A stretch of DNA of 64,000 bases from Cristatella mucedo (taxonomy: Eukaryota > Bryozoa > Phylactolaemata > Cristatellidae). Within the stretch, counting starts at the first letter, position 1. Every line of letters starts with the position of its first letter. The DNA lies in assembly GCA_009760855.2 (NCBI GenBank), contig WPIO01000042.1, positions 950,501 through 1,014,500 on the forward strand. Direction: 5' to 3'. The notes beneath the pieces are model-generated. The model was not told where the DNA came from. It made no database searches and saw only the letters and a program-made list of their open reading frames with translations. Below are positions 11,822-23,481 of this stretch, piece after piece. The translations under genes and the position numbers were made by a program.

Positions 11822-13160
11822 AGCGGGAGCAGAAATATACAGGAAAGAGCAATGGATAAAATTTGTATGCCTTCACACAGGAGACGTGCATTATAAAATC
11901 TTGAATCACTTTAATTTGCTTGAGTGTTTCAAAATGAAGTCGATTCTACTTTTCAATTTTTTATAGTAGATAAACAGTCTCCGAATGTGACTTCTTAAAC
12001 AATTTGTTGGCTAAATTCGCTAAGGTCAAATGGTTTAAGCTGCCACTGCTCAGTTCGATGCCCTGATGTGAAAGTTATATGTAGATTTTGATTGCATGTG
12101 AATCTTTGTAGCACATGACAGTAGACTTGGCGTAAATTGAATTTTTAACATTTCACTTGCATAGGCACGGACTCGTTCCATCCATGGGCGACCTGAAAGT
12201 TCTAGGCTAGTAACGATAACTGCATTACCTATTAGCACTGCTGGCGCGGTATGGAACAGTGGACTCCGTTCCAAAAAAACTTCAGAAAACTACGGAACAA
12301 CAGCAGCCGAGTGGTTTCTCTTGCAATTCCACCAAGTACCTTAGAACCCATGCCCGGTACTCATGACTTCTAGCCCAGCATTAGTAAACCTTAAATTCAC
12401 TGAGGCCTCTGATTCTGGCGATTTTTCAGGATATTACATGATTTCATGAACGCCCAGTAGAATACTGCCTGTCATTGCCACCCCTGGCTTTTCAAAGCTC
12501 CTTTAGGAACTCTAAATTTGAATTATAATCTTAAACTCCTAATTCTAATATCTAAAGCCCCTTTGATCAGTTACACGATTTTGGGGAATACGTAAATTTA
12601 GAAAAAATTCGAAATAAATGCATGATCAATTATTGTGAACAGTCCTACATTAATTTTACCAGCGAAGTGCAAAACCTTGCTAGGAAAGATTAAACATATG
12701 TTTTTTAATTGAACCCTCGTCTGAGAAAAACTACCCATTTCAAATGCCAGATGAAAAAACGTATCAGATGTGAAGGCTCTAGCTCACTAAATGACAGTAA
12801 ATAGAGACATCCGAGTGCCTCTGTAAGCGCATGCTGCGTATCATAATTCTATTTAATTTTAAATCAACATGGCTCAAAGAAGGGTAATCATACAACCTGC
12901 CGTGCTCTCTGGACAATCATGCGATGGGTGAGCGAGCCAAGTTCGATAGATCCGCGTCCGACTCGGGACAGAATTTGCCTATAACTGTAACCTAATTAAG
13001 GCCATAAAAACTAAATAGTCGTTAGGCAGGACAGTTTTCTGTAGTGTACCCATGACTATGCAGCTTTCAGTAGGCATGCGGTAGCCGAGAGACTACAGCG
13101 TGCTCAACAAAAATAATTATACAACTTAGCCGAGTTAAAAAACAGAGTTGAAATAGTGAG
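11822..13160. other. Unassigned host sequence
   Basis: About 1.3 kb, AT-leaning. The only frame over 70 codons (minus strand, 12050-12274) has no recognisable motif. Nothing else is seen. Confidence 0.4.
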
Positions 13161-13164
13161 CATG

Positions 13165-13255
13165 TTTTCTTTGGAGCAAATGTAAAGCGCCTAGAAAGAG
13201 ATTGAGTTCTCTGAGGGCGCTGTATCAAGTGCATTACTACTATTACAAAAGCTTC
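13165..13255 (+). repeat. Short L2 LINE terminal fragment
   Basis: Only the last 90 bp of the L2 consensus is present: 'gcaaatgtaaagcgcctaga', then 'gagattgagttctctgaggg', then a TAC/TAT repeat. It is an extremely 5'-truncated insertion. Confidence 0.85.
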
Positions 13256-15037
13256 AGCCTAGGATGGATAGGAAGGACGTGACACAGTCGGCAGCAGGAG
13301 AATATATGCTATCGAATAAAGTTAGCAGAAGGCAGTTTCGCATTCAGAAGGGAAGCAACGTGCTACCCAACAATCAACCAAACAGCATACTCGTACGTCA
13401 AAGCTAGAACCCAGCCAACTCTCATTAATATCTCTGTGAAGGACCAGTTACACTTTTGTATTTTAGCTCCAAATAGAAATCTACAACGTTGCTCATTTCG
13501 AATGAAGGCAGTGGCTGTTTAACCATGAATGCAGCATGCACTTCCTTGTTCAAGCGAAATCGCTCAAGTTATAAACTGATTCCAATACCCCCACTTTGCA
13601 AGCCGGGATCTGCAACGTTAGGATGTGGGAGCATTTCAGATTGGAGAGCTTGCTTTGCAAGAAACGCCCACAATTTGTCCAATTTCCGATAATTTCTGGT
13701 CCGTGTATTCTTACGACCACTCACTGCACGCTTTACGCTCAGTTGACCTGACACTACGGACCACAAGCCATAGGTATATCCTTCCTAGACAGAATTCCAG
13801 AAGCGGTTTGGGAGTGCTTAACGTGTAAACGTATAATTGCGTAGGGAAAGTCATCTGGATCACCAACCCTGCACTTTTTTAGGCAACTGCGTGTTAGTTT
13901 GCGGGTAATAAATAGTGAACACTTCTGTTACAAGCCTTAGCTCACTTTCTTGGTCAATTAGGTCCTGCAGTAAAAAATAAATCTTGTTTTTATAAAGAAT
14001 CTCCATATCCTGATTTCTCGAGCATGATTGACCTGCCTAGCATTTGACCACGGTAATCCAGCTGAATTAACAGAAATCGCAGCTGCTGCCTATATTGATG
14101 ATATTTGAACTTGGTTGCTGCTAACTTGCATATGATCAACGACATTAATTCTGTGCGATAACGTCTGCACACGTTGGCAAGTTTTCGTATATCATGCTTC
14201 AGTTTGGGTTAACTATCTTAATTGTAGTAACACCCGCCAGTCTGGTTGTACTTTTATGCTAGGATTACAACTGGATCAGCAACTTGTTTTGGTTTGGGAA
14301 GCCTGTATCGCCTCCCCCCCCATAGCACTGGAGCGGATTGCTTTCGCTCAGAAGCTAAGTACTAATGGTGATAAAAACGGCTTATTTTCAGAAGATAAAT
14401 ACGACCAAACAAAAGACCTGACTAAACTGTAGTAGGACATTTAAACAGGTCACCAGCGCTTGACATTGCACTTCAACTTTTGCACTTTATTCGATTCGAT
14501 ATTACGTCTACACCCTCAGTCTTTAGTAAGTGGTCTACACTGCAGCAGCCTGTCCGTGATGTACTGCTTTCCAAAGCCAGCTTGTATGCTTAAGCGCCAC
14601 TGGTTCCCTATCAATACTCTAAAGACATATATATATTTCGGCTGTCCCCTGGAGGTGTCTACAGCTCTGCATTCAAGCCAACATCTGTGGGACATTATAA
14701 AGTGGCCTTACGTAGGCCTATAAATCAGGAGTCACACCACAAGCTCTTAGAGAGGTCATAAACAGGCGTAGAGGTAATAGCAAAGGCATACATTATCCAC
14801 ATCTAAAATAAAAAGGCCACAAATGCCAGTGCCAAATATATTGGGAGGAGCAAATCAAAAAATCATCAACCACAGCACACTTGGTATGAAAGAACTACAG
14901 CTTCAATCGCCCGATCGGAGAACAGCCGTTTCTTCGGAGGATTTCCATAGGCATACCTCCAGTGGGCAGTTGGTGCTCACGCTGGAGACAGTAGGGCCCA
15001 CGTAAGTAGGCTACAGGACGTACCCTAAAACATCAGT
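13256..15037. other. Region upstream of the 15 kb membrane gene, unassigned
   Basis: About 1.8 kb without recognisable coding or repeat content. It presumably includes the promoter and possibly untranslated exons of the gene at 15038. A clear TATA box or acceptor site tied to that gene was not pinned down. Confidence 0.35.
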
Positions 15038-16285
15038 ATGGCCCACTGGAGCAGAGGTGAGCCTGCGGCCTTTGTTGCAAAGCTCTGGACTTGGACGGTC
15101 CTTTTATCGAACGGCTGTTGCTTTTGCTCTCACGTCAGCATATTGAGCACGTCAGAGTTGTCCGTGTGCATGAATAGCAGCAACAACTTGAAATTCATTG
15201 CGAATGACTCTTTGCAATTCGTCAGTGCACTCGTACAGAATTACAGAAGTTATCCGCCTGCGCATCGTACTTGTGGGATAGACTTGTCAATCGTATCCTC
15301 CGACCAAGCTGAAAATATGCCGTCTCCATCCAGGCTACTCTTGCTAAGGATCGAGAGTGTGCAACTCTTGCCTAAAGGGCAATCCTGTAATAGATACCCT
15401 TCATCGTTGTTTTACCTCGAAGTGGCAAGAAAGGCAGCCATCATGTGCAACGTATCGAATGTGGAATACGCCTGGGCAAAGAAAAGGCTAATGATTCGCT
15501 TGCACACATGGAGGCAACTTAATGTTCCAGATTACAATGGCTCATTTAGCCTCGCTTTCATGGCAGCATCTGCAACCAATGTGTGTCGGCAAAGTTCTAA
15601 CGGCAGTGTTGTAGTGGTTAAAAGTGGTCACTATGTATTTGCTCCTGACCAGAAGTACGAAGCGATCCTACCTAGCAGTATGAGATGCTCAGCTGGAAAT
15701 AACTACACTGCCACCATCGTGGCTGCCCGCTCGTCCGACCAGCTTATTCTAACAGTGCTAGCTGCTCCAAGAACTGAAGCTTGTGGAAGTCTGTGCTTCA
15801 AGCGTAGGTGCTTTACTTATGGGGACACTTACATGTTCACAGCAGATGAACGGGTGACCCTGCAATACAGATCGGGAAATTGCAGCCGGGTTGAAAGGAC
15901 GAGCTCCTCCGGTTTTACAATAAAAATAGAATCTCGATGCCAGTCCTTGCCCAACCAAGCTGGTAACAGCTCCAACACAGGATCAGACGACGATTTCGCA
16001 CGTGCTGACACTGCTTTGATATCCGGACTATCATCAGCTGCTGTTGCAACATTTGCATCCGCTCTAAGTACAGCTGTAGCTATTTTTCGTCGACGACGGA
16101 AGTCAGAGCCCCCTACTCCAGATTATGCTGCTTCTCCTCAGGCAGAAGAACCTCGTCTGCTGTTGAGGGATGCAGCACCAGTGTTCCTGTCTCCGTCCGA
16201 TAATCTCGATGGTAATAATAATCGTGATGGTTTTGTTAATCTCGAAAAGGACGGAGAAAATGTATATTACGTGCTAGAATATTAA
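15038..16285 (+). CDS. Putative single-pass surface protein, unknown family
   Basis: A 415-residue open frame with the layout of a type I membrane protein. Residues about 12-33 are hydrophobic and can act as a signal peptide. Residues 34-320 form an extracellular part rich in Cys and potential N-glycosylation sites (for example Asn-Cys-Ser at 281-283). Residues about 324-350 form an Ala/Ser-rich membrane segment followed directly by four Arg. The 65-residue tail is acidic and ends in a Tyr-rich motif (Val-Tyr-Tyr-Val-Leu-Glu-Tyr). I do not recognise a named domain. A broken paralog lies at 55650-56144, which supports a real family. ATTAAA occurs just after the stop. An AG/GTGAGC donor-like site near 15055 leaves the exact N-terminus open. 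A receptor or adhesion role is inference. Confidence 0.7.
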   Translation: MAHWSRGEPAAFVAKLWTWTVLLSNGCCFCSHVSILSTSELSVCMNSSNNLKFIANDSLQFVSALVQNYRSYPPAHRTCGIDLSIVSSDQAENMPSPSRLLLLRIESVQLLPKGQSCNRYPSSLFYLEVARKAAIMCNVSNVEYAWAKKRLMIRLHTWRQLNVPDYNGSFSLAFMAASATNVCRQSSNGSVVVVKSGHYVFAPDQKYEAILPSSMRCSAGNNYTATIVAARSSDQLILTVLAAPRTEACGSLCFKRRCFTYGDTYMFTADERVTLQYRSGNCSRVERTSSSGFTIKIESRCQSLPNQAGNSSNTGSDDDFARADTALISGLSSAAVATFASALSTAVAIFRRRRKSEPPTPDYAASPQAEEPRLLLRDAAPVFLSPSDNLDGNNNRDGFVNLEKDGENVYYVLEY

Positions 16286-16544
16286 GCCATTAAAGTGAGG
16301 AGGCTATATGACGATACGTGTATACACCTAAATACAGCTGGAGAGCGTGTCTACAGAACATACATCTATCGTACTATCAGCCGGCTATTGTCAGCGAGCG
16401 ACCAAAAATATATTAACGAAATCTCTTGGTTGCTATGTACAAAATATTGTTGTATATTACTGCTCAAAACTGTTATTTCTACCAGAGCTATCTGTTTATT
16501 GAATTCGAATTAAAAATTAATACAATAATATAGTTCATTTGTGT
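16286..16544. other. 3' flank of the 15 kb gene
   Basis: AT-rich sequence following the stop codon, with ATTAAA-like signals near 16290 and 16512. It is probably 3' untranslated sequence. No other gene is seen. Confidence 0.4.
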
Positions 16545-16675
16545 AGCGCCCCAAGAGAACCTATTCTCTATTCAGGGGTTTCACGTATAACACGGGCCTC
16601 GAGCCTACAACCTCAGCCAGACCTTGGTCGGGGCGAGAACCATAATCAGAGGACCAAACCAGCTAAAACCTTTTT
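16545..16675 (-). repeat. tRNA-derived SINE with L2-like tail, copy 2
   Basis: It pairs with 7070-7200 over its whole length. Shared blocks include 'cctcagccagaccttgg' and 'cagccagaccttgcttgg', and 'gaaccataatcagaggacca' and 'gcaccataaccactggacca'. The L2-like end ('gcgccccaagagaacctat') lies at the left, so the element is on the minus strand. Confidence 0.6.
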
Positions 16676-17620
16676 ATTTTAACAGATAAGATAGTTTTAT
16701 CTTAGTTAAATAAAAAAAATTTAGTAAAAGTAACACATATATTGGTAATAGTGCTTGACCTTTGGAAACTTTCGTTACTGGAGAATCTAGGACTGCATGA
16801 AACTTATAATTAAATGCAAATCCTTAACGTAGCACCGTGACATAACTTAATCTCTATCTTGGGGCTTTAGTTTTTCATAGGCTCGCGTGATAATGACCTC
16901 AATCTAATACATGCGGCTCTAAATTCGAGAGGCTTAAAGATGAAGTTTACAGATCTACTATGTAAACCACTATTTCGCATGCATGAATAATTTATCTTTT
17001 ACTATAGGAAAGAAACGAATATTTAGTGCAATCGTAATACCCTGAGCGAACCCCTTGCGATCCGGATTGTGATTAAAAATGTATGCGATTATCTAAAACT
17101 CGTGCATTTAGCATCTTTCTTACTCATCAGAAACTTCGCAAATATAGCAATCGCATTAAATTGTGTGCCTAAGGAAGGCTGGAATGCATTTCCCTAGGTG
17201 GCACGGATTTGTCAGATGCATACAGTTGAATATATAGATTTTGGTGCTCTGGTAGAGCCTGAAAATAGAGAAATCTCATTTTAGAACGCGAAGAAAAATC
17301 TAGATGGCTTCACGGGTGAGATAGGTAGTATTTATCCTCAGGTTTTATCCATACGAAGAGAATTGGCATTGTCGGGTGAAATCATTTGAGCCCAGCATAC
17401 ACGTTGAGGGAAAGTGGCTGGCTGCAGCAGCCATTCCTAGCCTTATATTCTATCTCTCGAGTATTGTTGACTAAAGCACAAAACACATTGTAATATTTGA
17501 AAGTAGTTGTTTTTATTAAAAGTCATCAAGGTGTGGCATGTGGAGGCAAATGCACATGTGGAACACACGTTCTAGAATGTTTAAAAAAAGACAAAAGATC
17601 GTTCATGTTAGCGGAAATAA
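16676..17620. other. Unassigned host sequence
   Basis: About 0.95 kb AT-rich sequence. No frame, repeat or RNA gene is recognised. Confidence 0.4.
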
Positions 17621-17624
17621 TTCG

Positions 17625-18800
17625 TTGGCTTAGCGCCCTGAGAGAGCTGAATGTATCTCCGTCTGTAACTCCTCAACGGCACACAGGCTATGTGAGTGTT
17701 ACGCAGAAGTTTTCTTTTATAGAGAGTCAGAGCCGAAGCTGCATTCGGTGAGCATTCGGTAGCCAACAGACTTCATCTCACTCAATCGCGAGAAAGTGGG
17801 AAGCATAGTATATTCAGGAGAACAGTTGAGGTAGTGAGCAGCATGGAAGTAGTAGCCCAGGATCGCTGGAAAAGATGTGCCATAGTCGACAGCTGAGAAT
17901 AGTTGTGGTTTGTGTAAGAATCGGTTGAAGCGAGTCCCGAAGTTCAGGAACCGCAGAGCTAAAGCTTCTGTCGCCAAAGGTCTAAAAGCGGAGGAATTGA
18001 ACATCTAATGTATCGTCCATACAAGACCTGAGAGCACATGCATGCTAAAACTGGTCCAGCAGTTCAAGTAGGCATGGAGGAGCCAACCGATGGCTGGCCT
18101 TGTGGGTCAGAACAAAAACTTTGCTCTGTATCCGTTGAGCAAGCGGAGCTATCCCAGCACTCTCAGCAAAGGATGCACCTAATCAAACCTCTGGGATTGG
18201 CCTACCAGCCTTGCAGTCGTAGTCGTAGCCGTCTGCAGTGGCCAAGATGTTTTTTACGGTTGCCCAAAAAAAAAGGGAATTACAATGATCCAGCCGAGAC
18301 AGAACTTGGAAGCTAGTTAAACTTTTTTTGCAAGTTACCAGAGAAGAAAGCTTCTAATCTTAATAGGGATCGGACGTGATGGCTAGCAGTAGCAGCAGTC
18401 TTCTGAGTGAAGCTTTTAAAATTTAGGCAGTATTCTTAAACGACACATAAATTTCGATCCCGGGGTAATGGTCACACAATAGCATCACCCAATAGAAGAG
18501 CAATGCCTTTTAATTCAGTCATACGCTTAGGCTGTCTTGTGAGCAGCATTTCCATTTTATCCTCACTGAATTTGAGTATTGAGGAGCTTAACATATGGTG
18601 CAGGGCTCGAGCCAACAGCTTTGGTCGTCAAAGCCTTGTGCTGTGCAAGCAGAAAGCTATACAGATGCTCAAACGTCTCAACCATAAATTTAAGCAAACG
18701 TGTTCTTCTGTTGAAACGATGTACAGGAAAAGTTTTGTACTTTTCTCTTCAGAAATGGTATGCGTGCTATAAGAATTAAATAAAAAATAACGAAATTCAT
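17625..18800 (-). mobile_element. Second LINE family, RT C-terminal part, minus strand
   Basis: Read on the minus strand across breaks, this encodes a non-LTR retrotransposon downstream of the RT catalytic site: an Asn-Phe-Ser-Glu-Asp-Lys segment near 18555-18575, a Leu-Asn-Phe-Lys-Ser-Phe segment near 18420, and an Arg-Leu-Asp-His-Cys-Asn-Ser-Leu-Phe-Phe-Gly block near 18270-18300. The left end (17625-17660) carries a 'tagcgccctgagagagctgaat' unit like the L2 terminus. Its codons differ too much from the L2 copies to be the same family; it probably belongs to a related CR1/L2-group lineage. Confidence 0.7.
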
Positions 18801-20135
18801 ATGTTATCCTGAGGATTTAACCTTCTTCCTGACAGCTTCATCCGCTGCATCGGAAGCATCGCCTAATGGTTGATAGTAGTATGCACAATGTCAACAAGCA
18901 TAGAATAGTCAGTAGTGACGTGCACTGAGTCAGAATACCAACACTGTTTCAGCATCGGCAATGTCAGACCACTGATGTTCACAAAGGAAGAATAACAATA
19001 ACCCGATAAACGGTGAGACAAAAAAGGTTTGCTTACAGAGTTTTTTTAATGTCCTAAAGTTAGGCAAGGTCTTGCCATGAGTCAGGACTGACCTCAAATC
19101 TTTGCCAGCATCCGAGCTTAAATCGTAGTCTCAGAAAATTTGAGGTTAATCGGAGGTACAGTCAACCGGTTGAATGTAGAAACACGGGCACTATGGGACT
19201 ATTATGCCTAGTCTTGTGGTAGAGTAGTTCTAGTTGGCAGGCTATAGCAAGAGAAAGAAGAAACTTCTAAGAGAGTGACAGAACCTTAGGAAAAGGAGCG
19301 ATACAGCATCAAGAAAACTGACATCAGGATCACGGATTGCGTGAGACCTTAAAAGCGCCATGAGTGTACAAAATTCTGTACTAAAAAGCTCGGTACATCT
19401 CGGTTCCATATGGTTACATTGAAAAGCACCAGATGCTGTCGAGAGCATTTTACCCAATTTCTAACAGATGACCTCCCACTCAAACGTCATGTTGATGACG
19501 AGGTCTCTCTAGAGCCTTGCATGTATTCCCGTACGCTTATGCAAAAGCTGGGGTTTTTTTGCACGTCTTTATCTTGTCATTGGATATATCAGCTCACATG
19601 GAGCTCTTTTAAACATTGTTTCGATTGAAAGATTTGAGGTCTCTCTCACATCAAGTTCAAGAGGTGCACATGCTCCTACGAGGATAGCGGCAAACTGAAA
19701 ACACAACCTTTTAATTATCTTTTCACCGTGAGCATCGCTTTGTCATGTGCGACGTTTACTGCATTTTATATAGGAATAGTTTACGAGCATTTCTGCCAGT
19801 AAAGATTTTGATGCACAGAAAAATTCTCCTAAAGAAAGGTTCGCTTAGCAGAAAAAGTCAATGATAGATAGGTCAAGCTAAGTCTAAACTGTAATAGGCA
19901 CAGGTTGCAATCTCTCTGTAACATGTAAGCTATTGTTAAAATAACCAGTGAGATTACCACATGTTTTGGGTTAGCCGTCGGCAGTCTCAAGCCGGCTGCC
20001 CCATGATCCGACAGTGACTGCTCGATGCCTCAGCCGTGGCAGTGAGCCTTAGTCAATGGTGAATCGAGCTGATAGCGAAATGATATTCGTTAAGGATTTC
20101 TATGAAAAACGTCTGTGATGGCTCAAGGCTAATAT
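18801..20135. other. Unassigned, with a possible L2 tail trace
   Basis: About 1.3 kb. 18860-18960 vaguely resembles a minus-strand L2 tail ('gacgtgcactgagtcag'). The rest has no recognisable content. Confidence 0.3.
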
Positions 20136-20137
20136 TA

Positions 20138-21690
20138 ATAGTAATAATAATGCACTTGATAAAGTGCCCTCAGAGAACTCAATCTCTCTCTAGGCGTCTT
20201 ACATTTGCTGCAAAGATAAATGCAGTACAATGGTCAGTAATATCATGTTTGATAAAAAACATAATGAATGAAATGGTTAGGGGTGACATGCACAGGGTCA
20301 GCATGCAAAAGATGTGAGTGGCAGCATGCACAGTGTCAGCATGAATAGGCACGTGAAGGACGATTCACAGGGACCCACTAAATGCTGTCCTAAATAGGTG
20401 TGTTTTTAAGTTCTTTTAAAATGTGGTCAGGTCAGAGGATGTTCTGACGCAGGTCGGGAGGAAGTTCCAGGCTTTGGGAGCATACGAACTAAATGCAAGG
20501 TCTCCAAAGGATTTGAGGTTTGTACGAGGAACTTGTAGACTGTTGGATTCCGAAAAGCGGGTGTTACCATACTTGGCCTGATGGGGGAGTAGATCTGAGA
20601 AATAGGCTGGAGCGAAAGAATAAAGTGACCTAAAATTGAGCGACAAAACCTTGAAATAAATCCGTTGCTTGACTGGTAGCCAGTGCAGGTCGGCGAGAAG
20701 TGGTGTAATGTGGCAACTGGGTCGCTCACGACAGACAAGCCTAGCTGCAGAGTTTTACACCAGCAGCAATCGCCTGATCGCACGTGCTGGTAGGCCAGTA
20801 AGCAGTGAGTTGCAGAAGTCGAGCCGGGATGTCACCAATGCATGGACCAACTCGGACGTGGTATCCTTATCTAAACAGGCCCGAATTTTATCAATGTTAT
20901 GAAGCTAAAAATAGACAGATTTGACTGTGGAGCTGATATGGTCGTCTAACGAGAGGTAGATTTGGAATATGACACCTAGATTTCGAGCTGATTCAACTGG
21001 AGATATGCTGGTAGAGCCAATGTTGAGCGTTAGCTTTTCCATTTTAGAAATCACACAGGGCTTCCCCGTGACTATTAAGTTAGTTGCATCATCGTTTAGC
21101 TTTAGAAAAAATTGCTGCCGTCCATTTGCGAATGTCATCAATACATGCAGCAAGTGAGTTGAGAGAATTTGAGGTGCTCGAAGGCTGGGAGGGATCAAAG
21201 CAAAGGTACAACTGAGTGTCATCTGCATAGAAGGAACAGCCTACGCTTAGCTTGGCAATCACATCAGCTAGAAGGAGAGTATAAACCATAAAAAGAACCG
21301 GACCTAGCACTGAGCCCTGAGGTACCCCATATATAAGAGTTACCTCAGATGATCTTTGTCTATTCACGTCAGTACACTGGAGTCTCTCACTGAGATGGGA
21401 CCTGAAAAAATGCATAGCAGTGCCAGTGATTCATAGGCGAGATTAGAGGCGCTCTAGAAAAACTTTATGATCGATGGTATCAAAAGCTTCCGAAATATCA
21501 AGCAAAAAAAGCAAAGACACTCTGCCCATGTCTGCATTCCTAAGTAGGTTGTTGTATACCCTAAGCAATGCTGACTCTATGGAGTGATTAGCTTTAAAGC
21601 CAGACTGGATCTTACAAGCAAAGTGCGAGGTTTCGATATGTGAGTTCAGCTGGTCCGCCACGACCCACTCGTTTGCCACGACCTGCTACT
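20138..21690 (-). mobile_element. L2-type LINE, best minus-strand copy
   Basis: This is the same family as the copy at 8986-10535 and is truncated at almost the same RT position. On the minus strand, 21679-21443 encodes the finger region (His-Ser-Ile-Glu-Ser-Ala-Leu-Leu-Arg-Val) and an Asp-Ile-Ser-Glu-Ala-Phe-Asp-Thr-Ile-Asp-His palm motif. 21415-21089 carries Val-Pro-Gln-Gly-Ser-Val-Leu-Gly-Pro and the catalytic Tyr-Ala-Asp-Asp. The post-RT region follows to 20427. The 3' end (20138-20200) is 'acttgataaagtgccctcag' next to a short AAT-type repeat. Stops and frameshifts make it inactive. Confidence 0.9.
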
Positions 21691-22600
21691 TCCTCAGCGG
21701 AGGAATAGGTGGTGTTTGTCTCAAATTTCGGAGCTTGACAACGCTCTGACCTATAAACTTCGTCAACTGGGCCTTTAAAAGCCTGCTAGTGCTTTTTTCT
21801 TCGTTCGACTTACTCAGCTTCGTATTTGCTGACCCATCATATAAACCGCAGAATGTACAGGCAAGGCAAATAGCCCAAAGCTAAATATATTCATCGAACA
21901 AACTAAGGCGAAAGCGTACGCTTTGCATACATTTCCTCTTAAACTTAAAAGATCCAAAGTCGCGTGCCGTCTTCATCGAATCGTCAGGCTGCACTAGCTT
22001 TCTCCTGCGTCCGATTCTAGTCTTTAATACTTCGTAAAGTTAAGCCCTAGCGATTTCCGCCAAAGTCTCCTAGCAAAATCTACTAACAAGGGTGTTTTTA
22101 AATAGTCGTTATTGATCTCCTGAAGCGATGCTGTTATTTATTAATATCATTAGCAATCGTTTCTAGTCGTTTGCTTACCGCCTAAATTAAGCGAACCTAT
22201 GTTTAACCTCTTCACAAATCTCTGAAAGTCTACCAATGCCCAAACCTCTGTCGCTATCACGGAGTCTATTTTATAAATGCCAATAAGTATCGCGCTCAGG
22301 CCAGACGGATAAAGCACGCATTGGGACTCTCGCGGCTAGCTGCTACTTAGATCGCTTGCTGGGTACGCTGACTGTGCGGCCATTCGTGCGAAGGAAAACA
22401 AGATATCAAAATACTCTGAGGCGAATAAAAAGAAGCTGAAGCAGTTGAGATTTGAGATGCGATGTTAAGAAAATGCAATTTCATTGCTGAAATTTATTAT
22501 TTGCAAGGTATTTGCTACCGGATCCTTGTCCATGTCAGAGCCGAATGTGGCGTCACACAAACCGTTTCTCCTGTTCCTCGTCTCCTTTTTGCTTTTTCCT
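21691..22600. other. Unassigned host sequence
   Basis: About 0.9 kb with no recognised gene. It ends with a polypyrimidine tract that leads into the possible exon at 22605. Confidence 0.35.
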
Positions 22601-22604
22601 GCAG

Positions 22605-22801
22605 TACCTCGACTACTACGGTGGCCGCCACGTCTTTCCCTTTTCAAACGTGGTTGACCTACTGCATAATAATGCGTACTCGGTACGCGAGAGTCTGGAT
22701 GTACGCAAAATTGACCTAGTTGTGAGGCGGGCAAGCGGTGAAAGAACGGTTGTAGGTAGCTCTCAAGCCGCTCCGACTGTGGATGATTCTCGTAAGCCGT
22801 G
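22605..22801 (+). CDS. Possible host exon
   Basis: A strong 3' splice-site context (pyrimidine-rich 'cctttttgctttttcctgcag') ends near 22604. It is followed by an open frame starting Tyr-Leu-Asp-Tyr-Tyr-Gly-Gly-Arg-His-Val and ending at TGA 22799-22801. The frame has varied, non-repetitive codon use. A donor-like 'gtag/gtagct' near 22757 could end the exon earlier. The family is not recognised and no upstream exon was tied to it. Confidence 0.35.
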
Positions 22802-23243
22802 AGTTTGAGACGTAGTAGCAGCGATTGCTGAGGCAGGCCCCGCTATTGTGAACTAGGAAATTGACTGCTGTGATGCTCGATTACTAAATATGTTCTTGGC
22901 CGCCGCTGAATTAGAACTGAAAGTCATGCATGAAATAGACACAATGCCAACGCTTCGAGCGGCATGATGTCTGAATTGTGCGAATAATAGGGTCGTACGA
23001 GTTACTACGGAAAGATATTGTATAAGGCATGACCTTGACGACTGCATTCACTGTCTCGGACTGCCAGCAGACGACTCCTAACTCTGAGCGAAAGCTGTTG
23101 CGAGCCTGTGAACGAGTCGGCCGGAAGTCGCCAGTCGCATCCACTGTCGCATAGAGGTATTGGTTTGCGTTTTCTTCTAAAATGCTCTCGTTTTTTGAGC
23201 ACCGGATGCAGCCTATCGAATGCTGTATAATTATTATTTGCGT

Positions 23244-23481
23244 TTTTGAGAATCGGGTCTCTACACGTGGTGGCCATTACCCTGGTACAGGAACTAGTGA
23301 GGGTCGCCCGGTCTTTACAGCTCTAAAAGTGACTCAACAGCCGAGGCAGTGTACGGCGTTTTCCTTTGCGTTTCTTTCCACTGACAAGGCCGCCACATGG
23401 GAAGCCCAATTGAACTTTTGGTCGCTAGAGGAATATTTATCATGCGAACTGTTTAGTGATAAGCTTACTGAAGAGTTTTAA
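23244..23481 (+). CDS. Possible host exon with stop
   Basis: An open frame after a weak acceptor ('tttgcgtttttgag') encodes a Gly/Thr-rich start and a segment with Trp-Glu-Ala-Gln-Leu-Asn-Phe-Trp. It ends at TAA 23479-23481. Codon use looks protein-like and it lies 440 bp downstream of the possible exon at 22605. A shared gene is inference only. Confidence 0.25.
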
